Below are positions 52,499-62,000 of a stretch of 64,000 nt of DNA, one piece after another. This stretch comes from CAIMUS01 sp046347625 (GTDB lineage: Bacteria; Pseudomonadota; Gammaproteobacteria; Competibacterales; Competibacteraceae): assembly GCA_046347625.1 (NCBI GenBank), contig JAXMFU010000002.1, positions 992,001 to 1,056,000 on the forward strand. Direction: 5' to 3'. Numbering within the stretch: position 1 is the stretch's first letter; each line of letters opens with the position of its first letter. The position numbers and the translations under genes were made by a program. The notes beneath the pieces are model-generated. The model was not told where the DNA came from, searched no databases, and saw nothing but the letters and a program-made list of their open reading frames with translations.

Positions 52499-54220
52499 AT
52501 GAACAGCGTATTCTTTCTGGCTCTGCGGCGGTTGCGCGCGCCGCTGATCCTGCTGATCGCGATCTATGCGGTGTCGATCCTGGGGCTGGTCATCATTCCG
52601 GGCGTGGATGCTCAGGGCCAACCAGTCCACATGAGTTTTTTCCACGCCTTCTATTTCATGAGCTATACCGCCACTACTATCGGCTTCGGCGAGCTTCCCT
52701 ATACGTTTTCGGAGGCGCAGCGGTTCTGGGTGATCGTCTGCATTTACCTGTCGGTCATCGGCTGGAGCTATGCCATTTTGATGCTGCTGGCCTTGTTCCA
52801 GGACCGAAGTTTCCGGCTGGCGCTGATTACCCAACGGTTCGAACGGCAGGTGCGGCGCTTGCCGGAGCCGTTCTATCTGATCTGCGGCTACGGCGAGACC
52901 GGCAGGTTGTTATGCCAGGCCCTCGATCACCGGGATATGCGCTTCGTGGTGCTCGACCATGATGAAGACCGAATCAACGAACTGGATCTGCAGGATTTGA
53001 CCGTCGATGTGCCGGCACTGCCGGCGGATGCCGGCTCGCCGGAAAACCTGCTCCTTGCCGGTTTGCAGCATCCCTGCTGCCAAGGGGTCATTACCCTGAC
53101 CGATGCCGATTCCGCCAATCTCGCGGTTGCGATCACGGTCCGTCTGCTCAATCCGGATATTCCGGTGCTCTGTCGAGCCGACAAACCGGAAACCGCCGCC
53201 AATATGGCCTCGTTCGGCACGGACTATATTATCAATCCCTTCGAGAAATTCGCGGAGTACCTGGTCCTCGCGATGGATTCGCCCGGCAGCTATCGCCTGC
53301 TGGCCTGGCTGACGGGAACGCCGGGAACCACCCTGCGCCCTGAAACTGCACCGCCAAGGGGGCGCTGGATCGTCTGCGGTTATGGCCGCCTGGGCCGGGG
53401 AGTCATACGCTTTCTCGACAAGGAGGGGATCAAGCCGACACTGGTTACACCGGGTCCTGAATTTCCCCGCGATCGGGAGTACGTGATCGGCCAGGGAACC
53501 GAAGCGGAAATCCTGCGGCAAGCCCGGATCGAGGATGCCGTCGCACTCGTGGCCGCCACCGATAATGACGCGAACAATCTTTCCATCGCCCTTACCGCGC
53601 GCGAACTCAATCCCTACCTGTTTCTGGTCGTTCGTCAGAACAGCGAATGCAACCGGCGGCTGTTCGATGCCTTCCGGGCGGATCTGACCATGGTGCCATC
53701 GGAGATTATTGCGCATGAATGCCTGGCAGTGCTGACCACGCCTTTGCTGTTGCGCTTCCTCGAAATCGTGAAGCAACAGGATGATGCCTGGGCCGATGCG
53801 GTGATCGAACGGTTGCAGAAAGCCGTCGGCAGCGAGGTGCCCGATATCTGGACGGTGAATCTCAGCGCTACGGCCGCGCCCGGCCTGAAGCCGGCCCTGC
53901 TGGCGGGCGATAGAAGCCTGCGCCTGGATTGTCTGTTGCGCAGTTCCAGCCATCGTGCCGAGTCGCTTGCCTGCGTGCCATTGTTGCTGGTCCGCAGGGA
54001 TCGCAACCTGCTACTGCCCCAGGCGGATTCACTTCTGTTGTACGAGGATCGGATTCTGTTCGCCGGCACGCCGGAAGCCCGCGCCTTGCAGCATCTGACC
54101 TTGCAAAATGTCAATGTCAGCGAGTATGTCCGTTCGGGTAAGGATATTCCCGGCGGCTGGGTCTGGCAGTGGCTGCAACGGGCGGTCAATAGCGGTAGTA
54201 TGACAGGGTCTGATTTATAG
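52499..54220 (+). CDS. Two-TM potassium channel with tandem RCK/TrkA-N domains
   Basis: 573 residues. Two membrane helices (about 15-35 and 76-100) flank a pore loop with selectivity filter TTIGFGE at 59-65. Two TrkA-N NAD-binding domains follow, with GYGETG at 130-135 and GYGRLG at 294-299, each trailed by a TrkA-C-like part. The TIGFGE filter fits a K+ channel; the tandem RCK layout resembles BK/GsuK-type gating rings controlled by ligands such as NAD(H) or Ca2+. Second gene of the DUF6394 operon. Confidence 0.88.
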   Translation: MNSVFFLALRRLRAPLILLIAIYAVSILGLVIIPGVDAQGQPVHMSFFHAFYFMSYTATTIGFGELPYTFSEAQRFWVIVCIYLSVIGWSYAILMLLALFQDRSFRLALITQRFERQVRRLPEPFYLICGYGETGRLLCQALDHRDMRFVVLDHDEDRINELDLQDLTVDVPALPADAGSPENLLLAGLQHPCCQGVITLTDADSANLAVAITVRLLNPDIPVLCRADKPETAANMASFGTDYIINPFEKFAEYLVLAMDSPGSYRLLAWLTGTPGTTLRPETAPPRGRWIVCGYGRLGRGVIRFLDKEGIKPTLVTPGPEFPRDREYVIGQGTEAEILRQARIEDAVALVAATDNDANNLSIALTARELNPYLFLVVRQNSECNRRLFDAFRADLTMVPSEIIAHECLAVLTTPLLLRFLEIVKQQDDAWADAVIERLQKAVGSEVPDIWTVNLSATAAPGLKPALLAGDRSLRLDCLLRSSSHRAESLACVPLLLVRRDRNLLLPQADSLLLYEDRILFAGTPEARALQHLTLQNVNVSEYVRSGKDIPGGWVWQWLQRAVNSGSMTGSDL

Positions 54221-54294
54221 TTGACCCGCGGCGGGATGCCGCTTTCACTTTGGATACAATCCTCAATCCTCTACCGCCTACGTAGGGAAGTGCG

Positions 54295-55098
54295 ATGCAA
54301 TTGAACCGTTTACTGCCCTTTTTACTGTCGATCTTGCTCTCAATGGGCGTAGGGGCCGCTGCGAAGGGAACGGCGGCAAAACCATCGGTCCAGGCGGGAG
54401 CGTGCAAGACAGAGACTGTTCTACAGTTCAATCGCCAAACCAGCGTCTGGCGTTTACCCGGCAAATCGGCCCTGTTCTTTATGGACGGCATGGCCGTGAG
54501 TGCCCATGGCGCTCCCAATGCTTACGATCCCGACGATCAACGTGGCCTGGATGTTCTCGCCCGCGCCGGCAGAAAAGGCAATTGGTGGTCAATCGCCACG
54601 GATAACGGCAAACTGAATGGCAAACCTTTAATTCAGAAAGACGGCCCTTTCAAGGGCTTTTATATTTCCCAAACATCGCTGCGCGATAATACGAAAAAGA
54701 ATGACGATATTACCAAATATGTGGATTCGACCTTGATTCCCTATTTTGCGCTACCGCCTCAACTGGTAGGCACCGGCAAGGCTATGCCGGGTGACCTGGG
54801 AATGGTATTCAATGCTAAAACCGGCAAATCGTCGTTCGCCATTTTTGCCGATGTCGGCGCGCGTGACAGTATCGGCGAAGGTTCTATCGCCCTGGCCGGC
54901 CTGCTGGATGTACCGAACGACCGGCGCAATGGCAAAGCGTTGGGCGGTAACGATATTATCTATGTCGTATTCCCCGGCACGGCCTCCAAGCCGGCCTGGC
55001 CGCGCTCCATCGAGGATATACGCAAGACAGCGGAAGCGTCTTTTCAGAAATGGGGCGGGCCGTCACAGTTGAAAGCCTGTTTTCCGAATGCCAAATAG
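54295..55098 (+). CDS. Secreted GH75-like (chitosanase-like) protein
   Basis: 267 residues with a signal peptide (MQLNRLLPFLLSILLSMGVG, then AAA). The mature part reads like glycoside hydrolase family 75: GFYISQTSLRDN, KYVDSTLIPYFALPP, GDLGMVFNAKTGKSSFAIFA, the GEGSIALAGLL segment and the end KWGGPSQLKACFPN. GH75 enzymes cut chitosan, but many bacterial members are uncharacterised and catalytic residues cannot be assigned with confidence here. The start ATG is at 54295. Confidence 0.65.
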   Translation: MQLNRLLPFLLSILLSMGVGAAAKGTAAKPSVQAGACKTETVLQFNRQTSVWRLPGKSALFFMDGMAVSAHGAPNAYDPDDQRGLDVLARAGRKGNWWSIATDNGKLNGKPLIQKDGPFKGFYISQTSLRDNTKKNDDITKYVDSTLIPYFALPPQLVGTGKAMPGDLGMVFNAKTGKSSFAIFADVGARDSIGEGSIALAGLLDVPNDRRNGKALGGNDIIYVVFPGTASKPAWPRSIEDIRKTAEASFQKWGGPSQLKACFPNAK

Positions 55099-55147
55099 TC
55101 GGCCTTTCGGTCGGCACTCGATTCATTCTTTCGGAGTTTTATTACCG

Positions 55148-56287
55148 ATGTCCGAGATAAAACAAAAACCCGACTGGGTGCCGGATAACGCCGGTGCCGA
55201 ATTCACGACCCAGATCATGGCCGGTGTGGAAGGCGGCCATGACGGCCTGCCGGGCGAGCGCCGTGAAGGTGTCGCCAGACCGGTGACCCCCAAGCGCCGC
55301 CGTTTGAGTGTGGACGAATATGTCCAGGGCGTTCTCGCCGGCGACCGCAATATACTTGCCCAGACCATCACCTTGGTGGAAAGCAATGCCCCGGCACACG
55401 GCGCTATGGCGCAAGAGGTCCTGCGGCGATTGCTGCCCCATACCGGCAACTCCATCCGCGTCGGGATTACCGGCGTGCCCGGCGTGGGCAAGAGCACCAC
55501 GATCGAAGCCTTGGGAATGTATCTCTGCGAACAGGGCCATCAGGTCGCCGTACTGGCGGTGGACCCCAGCAGCACGGTAACACGGGGCAGTATTCTGGGC
55601 GATAAAACCCGGATGGAACAGTTATCCCGCAATCCCAGGGCGTTTATCCGGCCTTCGCCTTCCAGCGGGACCTTGGGCGGCGTCACCCGCAAGAGCCGCG
55701 AGACCATGCTGGTATGCGAAGCCTTCGGTTTCGATGTCGTGCTGGTGGAAACGGTCGGAGTCGGCCAGAGCGAGACCACGGTGCGCTCGATGGTCGATTT
55801 TTTTCTGCTGTTGATGCTGGCCGGAGCCGGCGATGAATTGCAGGGAATTAAAAAAGGCATTATGGAACTGGCCGATGCCCTGTTGATCAACAAAGCCGAC
55901 GGCGATAACAAGCTGCGCGCCCGCGCCGCCAAGGCGGAATACAACCGCGCGCTTCACTATCTCGCGCCGGCGACCGAAGGTTGGCAGACCCGCGCCTATA
56001 CCTGTTCCGCTTTGACCAATGAAGGCATCGACGAAATCTGGCAGGTGATCGAGGATTTCCGGCGCAAAACGCAGGTTTCCGGTGTATTCGAGAAGCGTCG
56101 CCGCAAGCAGACCCTGGATTGGGTTTATGCCATGGTCGAGGAGCATCTGTTGCGAAGCTTCTTCGAGCATGCCGGAGTCAAGCATATCCGCGCGGATGTC
56201 GAAAGAGCCGTAATCGAGGGACACATGCCACCGACGGTCGCGGCGCAGGAATTGATCAGGAAGTACGAGAGCGCCGAGGGCCACTGA
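55148..56287 (+). CDS. meaB: Methylmalonyl-CoA mutase-associated GTPase MeaB
   Basis: 379 residues. G3E-type GTPase with P-loop GVPGVGKST at 109-117, then DPSSTVTRGSILGDKTRM, the switch region ETVGVGQSE and NKADGDN for base recognition. A C-terminal helix pair mediates dimerisation. MeaB loads and protects B12-dependent mutases; no mutase gene is in the window. The ATG at 55148 gives a normal N-terminus; upstream in-frame codons belong to the spacer. Confidence 0.93.
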   Translation: MSEIKQKPDWVPDNAGAEFTTQIMAGVEGGHDGLPGERREGVARPVTPKRRRLSVDEYVQGVLAGDRNILAQTITLVESNAPAHGAMAQEVLRRLLPHTGNSIRVGITGVPGVGKSTTIEALGMYLCEQGHQVAVLAVDPSSTVTRGSILGDKTRMEQLSRNPRAFIRPSPSSGTLGGVTRKSRETMLVCEAFGFDVVLVETVGVGQSETTVRSMVDFFLLLMLAGAGDELQGIKKGIMELADALLINKADGDNKLRARAAKAEYNRALHYLAPATEGWQTRAYTCSALTNEGIDEIWQVIEDFRRKTQVSGVFEKRRRKQTLDWVYAMVEEHLLRSFFEHAGVKHIRADVERAVIEGHMPPTVAAQELIRKYESAEGH

Positions 56288-56376
56288 GGGAACTTAGGGT
56301 TTGAAACGGTTCGGGCTGTTTACGTGGAAAATATGGTGATAGGTAACTTGGCAGGTCTCCTAAGATAGGAAAACCC

Positions 56377-57738
56377 ATGTCTAAAAGCGACCTGCCATTT
56401 GGCAGCGAATTTTCTCCCTCACAGATCGATTTGCCCAGTCTGCTGGAGGTTGTCGTAAAACATGCCGGTCATGTAAAATCCTTTGAAGAAGCTATTTTGA
56501 ATTGTTTCTTTTCCAATCATGCCAGCAATAGTAGCGACCGCCGGAAACTTGCCATGAATTGCCGTTTGGGTATGAAAGCCTACGGGATAATAGATGATAA
56601 GGCAAATCTAACTGATTTTGGCCAATGTCTTTATGCGTTACGCCACGATGAAAACCAATTATATTTCAACCTAGCTCGCCATATTTTGCTAAAGCTTAAG
56701 GGAATGGCGCTGATTCAGTGTATTCAGGACATGACAGCAGCCGGCGAGGAGGTGAACCTGACAACCTTACGCACGGGTTTAGCTGAGCGGGGTATTTACT
56801 ATCCACCAGGCGGCAAGCATCCAAGTATGATGCGCCTATGGCTGGCTAAGGCAGGAATTTTTGTCGGGTCACGTTGGCAGGTCGATGATCTGAAACTGCG
56901 AGAAATTCTGGGAACTGACCCAAAAGATTTTGATGTTTTATCACGATTTACGACCGAACAGCGTGCGTTCCTGCTGGCTTTGGCCAATAGCGGTGTGACA
57001 GAGCCACAACCATCGAATGAGGTTGCGAAGCTGGCAGCAATCACTTACGGGGTTAAGTTTCCGGAAAAGAGCTTGCCGAAGCTGGTTTTAAATGCTCTTA
57101 TCGAAGCCGGCTATATAACAGCCACCAAGACCACTGCTGGCCGTGGGGCAAAACCCTTTCTTGTCGCACCGACTGAAAAGTTGGTAACCGAAATTGTCCA
57201 GCCTCTATTGGAACAGTTGGAAACACAGATAGACTCAAAATTACTCGAACTTCTTAAAAAGCCCCTTTCTTCGATATTGATTGAAATTGATTCGAATGAT
57301 CGCTATATTGCCGGACTGGCATTGGAAGCTTTGGCATTTAAGTTAATGCGCCTGTTGGATATGGATTATGTGGCTACACGCTTACGTGCGACGGCGACAG
57401 GTGGAGCGGAGGTCGATCTTATTTTTGAATCGGCACGCCTTGTGTTTTCACGATGGCAGGTTCAGTGCAAAAACACAAACCGGGTCTCTCTTGACGATGT
57501 TGCTAAAGAAGTAGGGCTTACTCACTTCTTGAAAAGCAATGTAATTATCGTAGTTTGCACTGGAGAAATAGGAGCGGAGGCGAGGCGTTATGCTAATAAA
57601 ATTATGGCTGATTCTAACCTGTGCGTTGTAATGATAGACTGTAATGATTTAAATACTATTCGTAACAACCCGGTCCATATCGTGCAAGCTTTCAATCGGG
57701 AGGCCAGGCATACGCTAAGCTTAATGCCTGTAGTTTAA
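56377..57738 (+). CDS. Putative restriction-type nuclease, Mrr-like PD-(D/E)xK
   Basis: 453 residues. The N-terminal ~300 residues are helical, with winged-helix-like segments (TEQRAFLLALANSGVTEPQP, KLVLNALIEAGYITATKTTA). The C-terminal domain looks like an Mrr-type endonuclease: Glu in LALEALAFKLMRLL, Asp347 in GGAEVDLIFE and the Q-x-K pair Gln363/Lys365 in WQVQCKN. Codon use is AT-richer than the neighbouring meaB, a sign of transfer. The gene converges with a PLD nuclease gene. Defence or DNA-repair function is inferred. Confidence 0.7.
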   Translation: MSKSDLPFGSEFSPSQIDLPSLLEVVVKHAGHVKSFEEAILNCFFSNHASNSSDRRKLAMNCRLGMKAYGIIDDKANLTDFGQCLYALRHDENQLYFNLARHILLKLKGMALIQCIQDMTAAGEEVNLTTLRTGLAERGIYYPPGGKHPSMMRLWLAKAGIFVGSRWQVDDLKLREILGTDPKDFDVLSRFTTEQRAFLLALANSGVTEPQPSNEVAKLAAITYGVKFPEKSLPKLVLNALIEAGYITATKTTAGRGAKPFLVAPTEKLVTEIVQPLLEQLETQIDSKLLELLKKPLSSILIEIDSNDRYIAGLALEALAFKLMRLLDMDYVATRLRATATGGAEVDLIFESARLVFSRWQVQCKNTNRVSLDDVAKEVGLTHFLKSNVIIVVCTGEIGAEARRYANKIMADSNLCVVMIDCNDLNTIRNNPVHIVQAFNREARHTLSLMPVV

Positions 57739-57844
57739 AAGAAAATTTAAAGTTAAAGCCAGCTTGGTTATTGATAGCAGTGGTTCATAGATCCTGAATA
57801 GCCAACATGTGGCTATAGTTAACAGATGGAAGTCATTATATTTA

Positions 57845-58702
57845 TTACGTTAAAGCCCACAGCTTATCATTTAATTTAATCAAGCCTTGATTTTTAAGAT
57901 GTTGTTGAGCGGTACGAATAGCATGTTTCCACTTTTTACCAAAACGTTTGCCATCAATGACACGATCTATAGTATCATCACACAAATCCGGATGCATGGA
58001 TTCAATCATAGTATGTAGTTGTTTAGTAGAAAGGGAACCATAAAGCTTCAAAAGATAAAGGATAGTTTTTGCGAAGACGGTGTGAACTGCCCCCTCCGTT
58101 AGACGAAGGCGGATGAGCTCATCCTCAACTTCCCGCAAAATCCGCTTGAACTCTTTCTGAAGTGCGCGATTAGTTGATGCCTGTTGCTGATCAAATACAT
58201 CATGCAATTTAGAAGCTGCCTGACAGTAAGTAACCAATTTATCTAGAGTAATAGTTGCACCGAGTGCTGCATAGTTTGTTATATCATTTCGCACTATCTC
58301 AACCAAAGAATACTCAACAATTTCAAGGCCATACTCATAGTTCAGCATTAGACCGCCAGCAGTAAGATTACCGGAAGTAATAATAGCGCGTTTAAAATCA
58401 CCCACATAAACTTTGGCATGTAGCCGAGGTATATGTATTATCGTAAATCGATCCACTGAATCTGAAAGTTTCCTAAGTGCATCTGGATTCGTTGAACCTT
58501 GTATTATATTTGATGGTGATAAATCAGTTACAAAGGTAAGTTCACCGTTACTTCTTAGATTTTGAGATAGATTTAAAACTAGAAATTCGGTTCCTTCATG
58601 TGTCACATAGGGTGAGCAAATAAGTAAATTTTCTTCCGTTTCGTTGACTAAGATAGATAAGTTATTCTTCCATTCACGTCTGAGTGTATTGATTGAATTC
58701 AT
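57845..58702 (-). CDS. PLD-domain putative nuclease
   Basis: 285 residues. A single phospholipase D motif: His95 and Lys97 in LHAKVYVGDFKRA and the following ITSGNLTAGGL (Ser110, Asn112). One HKD implies a homodimeric active site, as in BfiI-like restriction enzymes and Nuc. A C-terminal winged-helix-like part (LSTKQLHTMIESMHPDLCDD, WKHAIRTAQQHLKNQGLIKL) may bind DNA. AT-rich like the converging Mrr-like gene 106 bases away, suggesting a shared origin. Confidence 0.72.
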   Translation of the reverse strand: MNSINTLRREWKNNLSILVNETEENLLICSPYVTHEGTEFLVLNLSQNLRSNGELTFVTDLSPSNIIQGSTNPDALRKLSDSVDRFTIIHIPRLHAKVYVGDFKRAIITSGNLTAGGLMLNYEYGLEIVEYSLVEIVRNDITNYAALGATITLDKLVTYCQAASKLHDVFDQQQASTNRALQKEFKRILREVEDELIRLRLTEGAVHTVFAKTILYLLKLYGSLSTKQLHTMIESMHPDLCDDTIDRVIDGKRFGKKWKHAIRTAQQHLKNQGLIKLNDKLWALT

Positions 58703-58884
58703 AAAAGCCTCTAGGATAATTAAATTCTATACAGAAATCTTCTCGGATTTTGGGTTGCTAAGGAGTCATAGATTAGGCCATATACGTACTCGTTCGCAAA
58801 CCTGTTGGAAACTGGTATAGTATAATTTAATTTTAACTACTTCATTGTGTTGGCGAAATTTACTGCAACGAAGACCTCACCACC

Positions 58885-61800
58885 ATGCACATCCTCCACG
58901 GCGCCTGGGTTCCCCAGGATACCGATGATTTCGTACAGAACGGCACGTTCTACCTATGGGTGGAAAGGGCGCAACTGCTTCAGGTCAAGCCGGGCTATAA
59001 GATCAAACACCTGGATGCCAAGGAACTGGACGCCTTTCTGGTCGAAGATCTGCGTATCGCCGGTAATTCTTATGTCAAAAGCATCCGCCAGCTGTTGCAG
59101 ACGTTCTATCAATGGCTGCCAAGCGCGGACGGCAAGCCGCTGCCCTCGCCCGAACTGTCCCGTTGGCTGACTCTGCCGCCGCCAGAGGACTCGACAGTCG
59201 AACTGACCTGCTGCGCCATTACCGCCTGGCCGCTGGATACCGTATTCAAGACGCTGAAGGAACTGCATTTCCTGGTCAGTTACGAGCGCAACGATGTTCA
59301 GTTCGGCCAGGATCTGCTGTTCTGGTTGCATTTCAGCCAGATGCTGCGGCAGGTATTGCGCAAGGATCAATATATTCCGGCGCTCGAATATCGTGAATCA
59401 CCCGGCAAGGGCAAAAAGGCGTCTACGGCGGCGATTTATCCCGGTTGGGAAATCGTTTCCGACAGCTTCGAGAATCAGTTGCAGTGGGCGCTCGCTCGTA
59501 TGCCACTGGCCTGCACAGCCGTTTCCGCCGGTGCCTCCGCACAACCCTTGTTCTACGACCGGCTGGGATTGCTCCGGCATTTTGCCGAATGCCTGCTGCA
59601 CCGGACACTCAGGGGTGTTTCGTTCCCGGCGGCTTTCAAAAAGACGATCGGGGATTCCGTGCTCGATCTATGCCTGGCCGGCGTGGAGTCGCTGCCGGCC
59701 AGTTCCCGGATGCTGGAGCGCTATCGCCAGTGGCAGACCTGGCGGGAGGCGGTGGCGACCCGTTATAGCGATGATTGCCAGTTGGGTTTCCAATTACTGG
59801 AAGGGGCGGACGAAAATGATCCGTGGCAGCTCCTGCTGCTCGCCGTTTCCAAGCAGGACCCTTCCTTGAAGCTGCGATTGGACGAATACTGGCATCTCGA
59901 TTCGAAGGTTAAAAAAGCGCTGCTCAAATCCTTCGGCGGCAATCTGGAAGAACAACTGTTGCGCCATCTCGGTCATGCCGCCCGAATCTACCCCAAACTC
60001 TGGCAGGGCATGGCGACCGCTCGACCCATGGGAGTGACGTTATCGCTGGAAGAAGCCTTTGCCTTTTTGAAGGAACATGCCTGGGTACTGGAAGATGCCG
60101 GCTTCAAGATCATCGTGCCGGCCTGGTGGACGCCGGAAGGACGGCGCCGGGCCAAAGTCCGGCTTGCCGTCAGCCAGAGCAAGACCGCGCCGACGGCGGG
60201 AAGAGGTTATTTTTCCCTGAACTCGGTCGTACAGTATCGCTATGAACTGGCGATCGGTGACCAGGTGCTGAGTCCACAGGAATGGGAACAACTGGTGAAT
60301 GCCAAGACGCCGCTGGTGCAATTCCGCGGCCAGTGGATCGAACTGGAACGGGACAAGATGCAGCAGTTGCTGGAGTTCTGGCAGAAGCACGGCCAGGAAG
60401 ACGCCAGCATGAGTTTGGCCGAACTGCTGCGTAAGGCCGCCGCCGATGAAGAGGAGGTGGATGTCAGCCGTAACGGTGCCTTGGCCGAGATGCTGGGCAA
60501 GCTGCACGATCAGAGTCGGTTCGAGCCGATCGCCGATCCGCCCGGATTGCGCGGCAAGTTACGGGAATATCAGCAGCGTGGGGTAGCCTGGTTGCAGTAC
60601 CTCGAAAGTCTGGGATTGAACGGCTGTCTGGCGGACGATATGGGCCTGGGCAAGACCGTCCAGGTGATCGCCCGCTTATTGCTGGAACGGGATACGAGAG
60701 CGGGACCGACGCTGTTGATTGCGCCCACCTCGGTCCTGGGCAACTGGCAGAAGGAGGTCGAAAAGTTCGCGCCGCAACTCAAGACCCTGGTGCATCATGG
60801 CGGCGACCGGCGGCAGGACGCCAAAGTATTTCAGGCGGATTGCCAGGAGCAGGATATCGTCATTACTTCTTACACCCTGGCCCGCAAAGATATCGATCTG
60901 CTACAAAGCATTCCCTGGGAGCGGGTGGTCGTCGACGAAGCGCAGAATATCAAGAATCCCAAAACCGTCCAGACCAAGGCCGTGCTCAAGCTCAAAGCCA
61001 ATCACCGCCTGGCCATGACCGGCACCCCGGTGGAAAACCGCCTACTGGATCTATGGTCGATTTTCAATTTTCTCAATCCGGGCTATCTGAGTACCCAGAC
61101 GCAATTCCGCCAGCAGTTCGAATTGCCCATTCAGAAAAACAACGATCCGCACAAATCGGTATTGCTGAAAAAGCTGGTGCAGCCTTTTATCCTGCGACGG
61201 CTGAAAACCGATCAATCCATTATCAAGGACCTGCCCGATAAAGTGGAGCACAAGCAATATTGTAACTTGACCAAGGAGCAGGCTTCGCTGTATCAGGCGG
61301 TGGTCGATGAGGTCAATGCAGCCTTGGAAGACGCCGAAGGAATTCAGCGCAAAGGCTTGATTCTAGCTACGCTGATGCGACTCAAGCAGATCTGCAATCA
61401 TCCCCGCCAGTTTTTGCAGGACGGCAGCGCCTTCACGCCGGAACGCTCGAACAAATTGGAGCGGCTGGTCGAAATGCTGGAAGAGGTGATTGCCGAAGGC
61501 GAGAGCCTGCTGATCTTTACTCAGTTTACCGAGATCGGCGAAAATCTGGAGCGCTATCTCAGCCGGAGTTTGAATTACAACACCTATTATCTGCATGGCG
61601 GTGTCAACCGGAATCGGCGGGAAAAAATGATCGGTGACTTTCAGAATCCCGAAACCGGGCCATCAGCCTTTATCCTCTCGCTGAAAGCCGGCGGCGTGGG
61701 CATTACTCTGACTAAGGCCAATCATGTATTTCATTTCGACCGCTGGTGGAATCCGGCGGTCGAAGATCAGGCCACCGACCGGGCCTTTCGGATCGGCCAG

Positions 61801-61989
61801 AGCCGCACCGTATTCGTCCATAAATTTGTCACGCTGGGGACCCTGGAAGAACGGATCGATCAAATGATCGAAGACAAGAAACAACTGGCCGGCACCATTG
61901 TCGGCGCCGATGAAAGCTGGCTGACGGAACTGGATAACGACAGTTTCCGTCGCTTGATCGCCCTGAACCGCAACACGGTCTCAGAGTGA
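58885..61989 (+). CDS. SNF2-family DEAD/DEAH-box helicase
   Basis: 1034 residues. The N-terminal half (1-560) holds the SNF2-associated bacterial domain. The ATPase begins near 560 with LREYQQRGVAWLQYLESLGL. Walker A GLGKT is at 587-591, DEAQ at 684-687, then TGTPVENRLLDLWSIFNFL, and the C-terminal lobe has ILSLKAGGVGITLTKANHV and DRAFRIGQSRTVFVHKFV. Resembles YwqA-type Swi2/Snf2 translocases. The stop overlaps the start area of a SWIM-domain gene, a pair conserved in many bacteria. Confidence 0.92.
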   Translation: MHILHGAWVPQDTDDFVQNGTFYLWVERAQLLQVKPGYKIKHLDAKELDAFLVEDLRIAGNSYVKSIRQLLQTFYQWLPSADGKPLPSPELSRWLTLPPPEDSTVELTCCAITAWPLDTVFKTLKELHFLVSYERNDVQFGQDLLFWLHFSQMLRQVLRKDQYIPALEYRESPGKGKKASTAAIYPGWEIVSDSFENQLQWALARMPLACTAVSAGASAQPLFYDRLGLLRHFAECLLHRTLRGVSFPAAFKKTIGDSVLDLCLAGVESLPASSRMLERYRQWQTWREAVATRYSDDCQLGFQLLEGADENDPWQLLLLAVSKQDPSLKLRLDEYWHLDSKVKKALLKSFGGNLEEQLLRHLGHAARIYPKLWQGMATARPMGVTLSLEEAFAFLKEHAWVLEDAGFKIIVPAWWTPEGRRRAKVRLAVSQSKTAPTAGRGYFSLNSVVQYRYELAIGDQVLSPQEWEQLVNAKTPLVQFRGQWIELERDKMQQLLEFWQKHGQEDASMSLAELLRKAAADEEEVDVSRNGALAEMLGKLHDQSRFEPIADPPGLRGKLREYQQRGVAWLQYLESLGLNGCLADDMGLGKTVQVIARLLLERDTRAGPTLLIAPTSVLGNWQKEVEKFAPQLKTLVHHGGDRRQDAKVFQADCQEQDIVITSYTLARKDIDLLQSIPWERVVVDEAQNIKNPKTVQTKAVLKLKANHRLAMTGTPVENRLLDLWSIFNFLNPGYLSTQTQFRQQFELPIQKNNDPHKSVLLKKLVQPFILRRLKTDQSIIKDLPDKVEHKQYCNLTKEQASLYQAVVDEVNAALEDAEGIQRKGLILATLMRLKQICNHPRQFLQDGSAFTPERSNKLERLVEMLEEVIAEGESLLIFTQFTEIGENLERYLSRSLNYNTYYLHGGVNRNRREKMIGDFQNPETGPSAFILSLKAGGVGITLTKANHVFHFDRWWNPAVEDQATDRAFRIGQSRTVFVHKFVTLGTLEERIDQMIEDKKQLAGTIVGADESWLTELDNDSFRRLIALNRNTVSE

Positions 61990-62000
61990 GCGGAGGTGAT

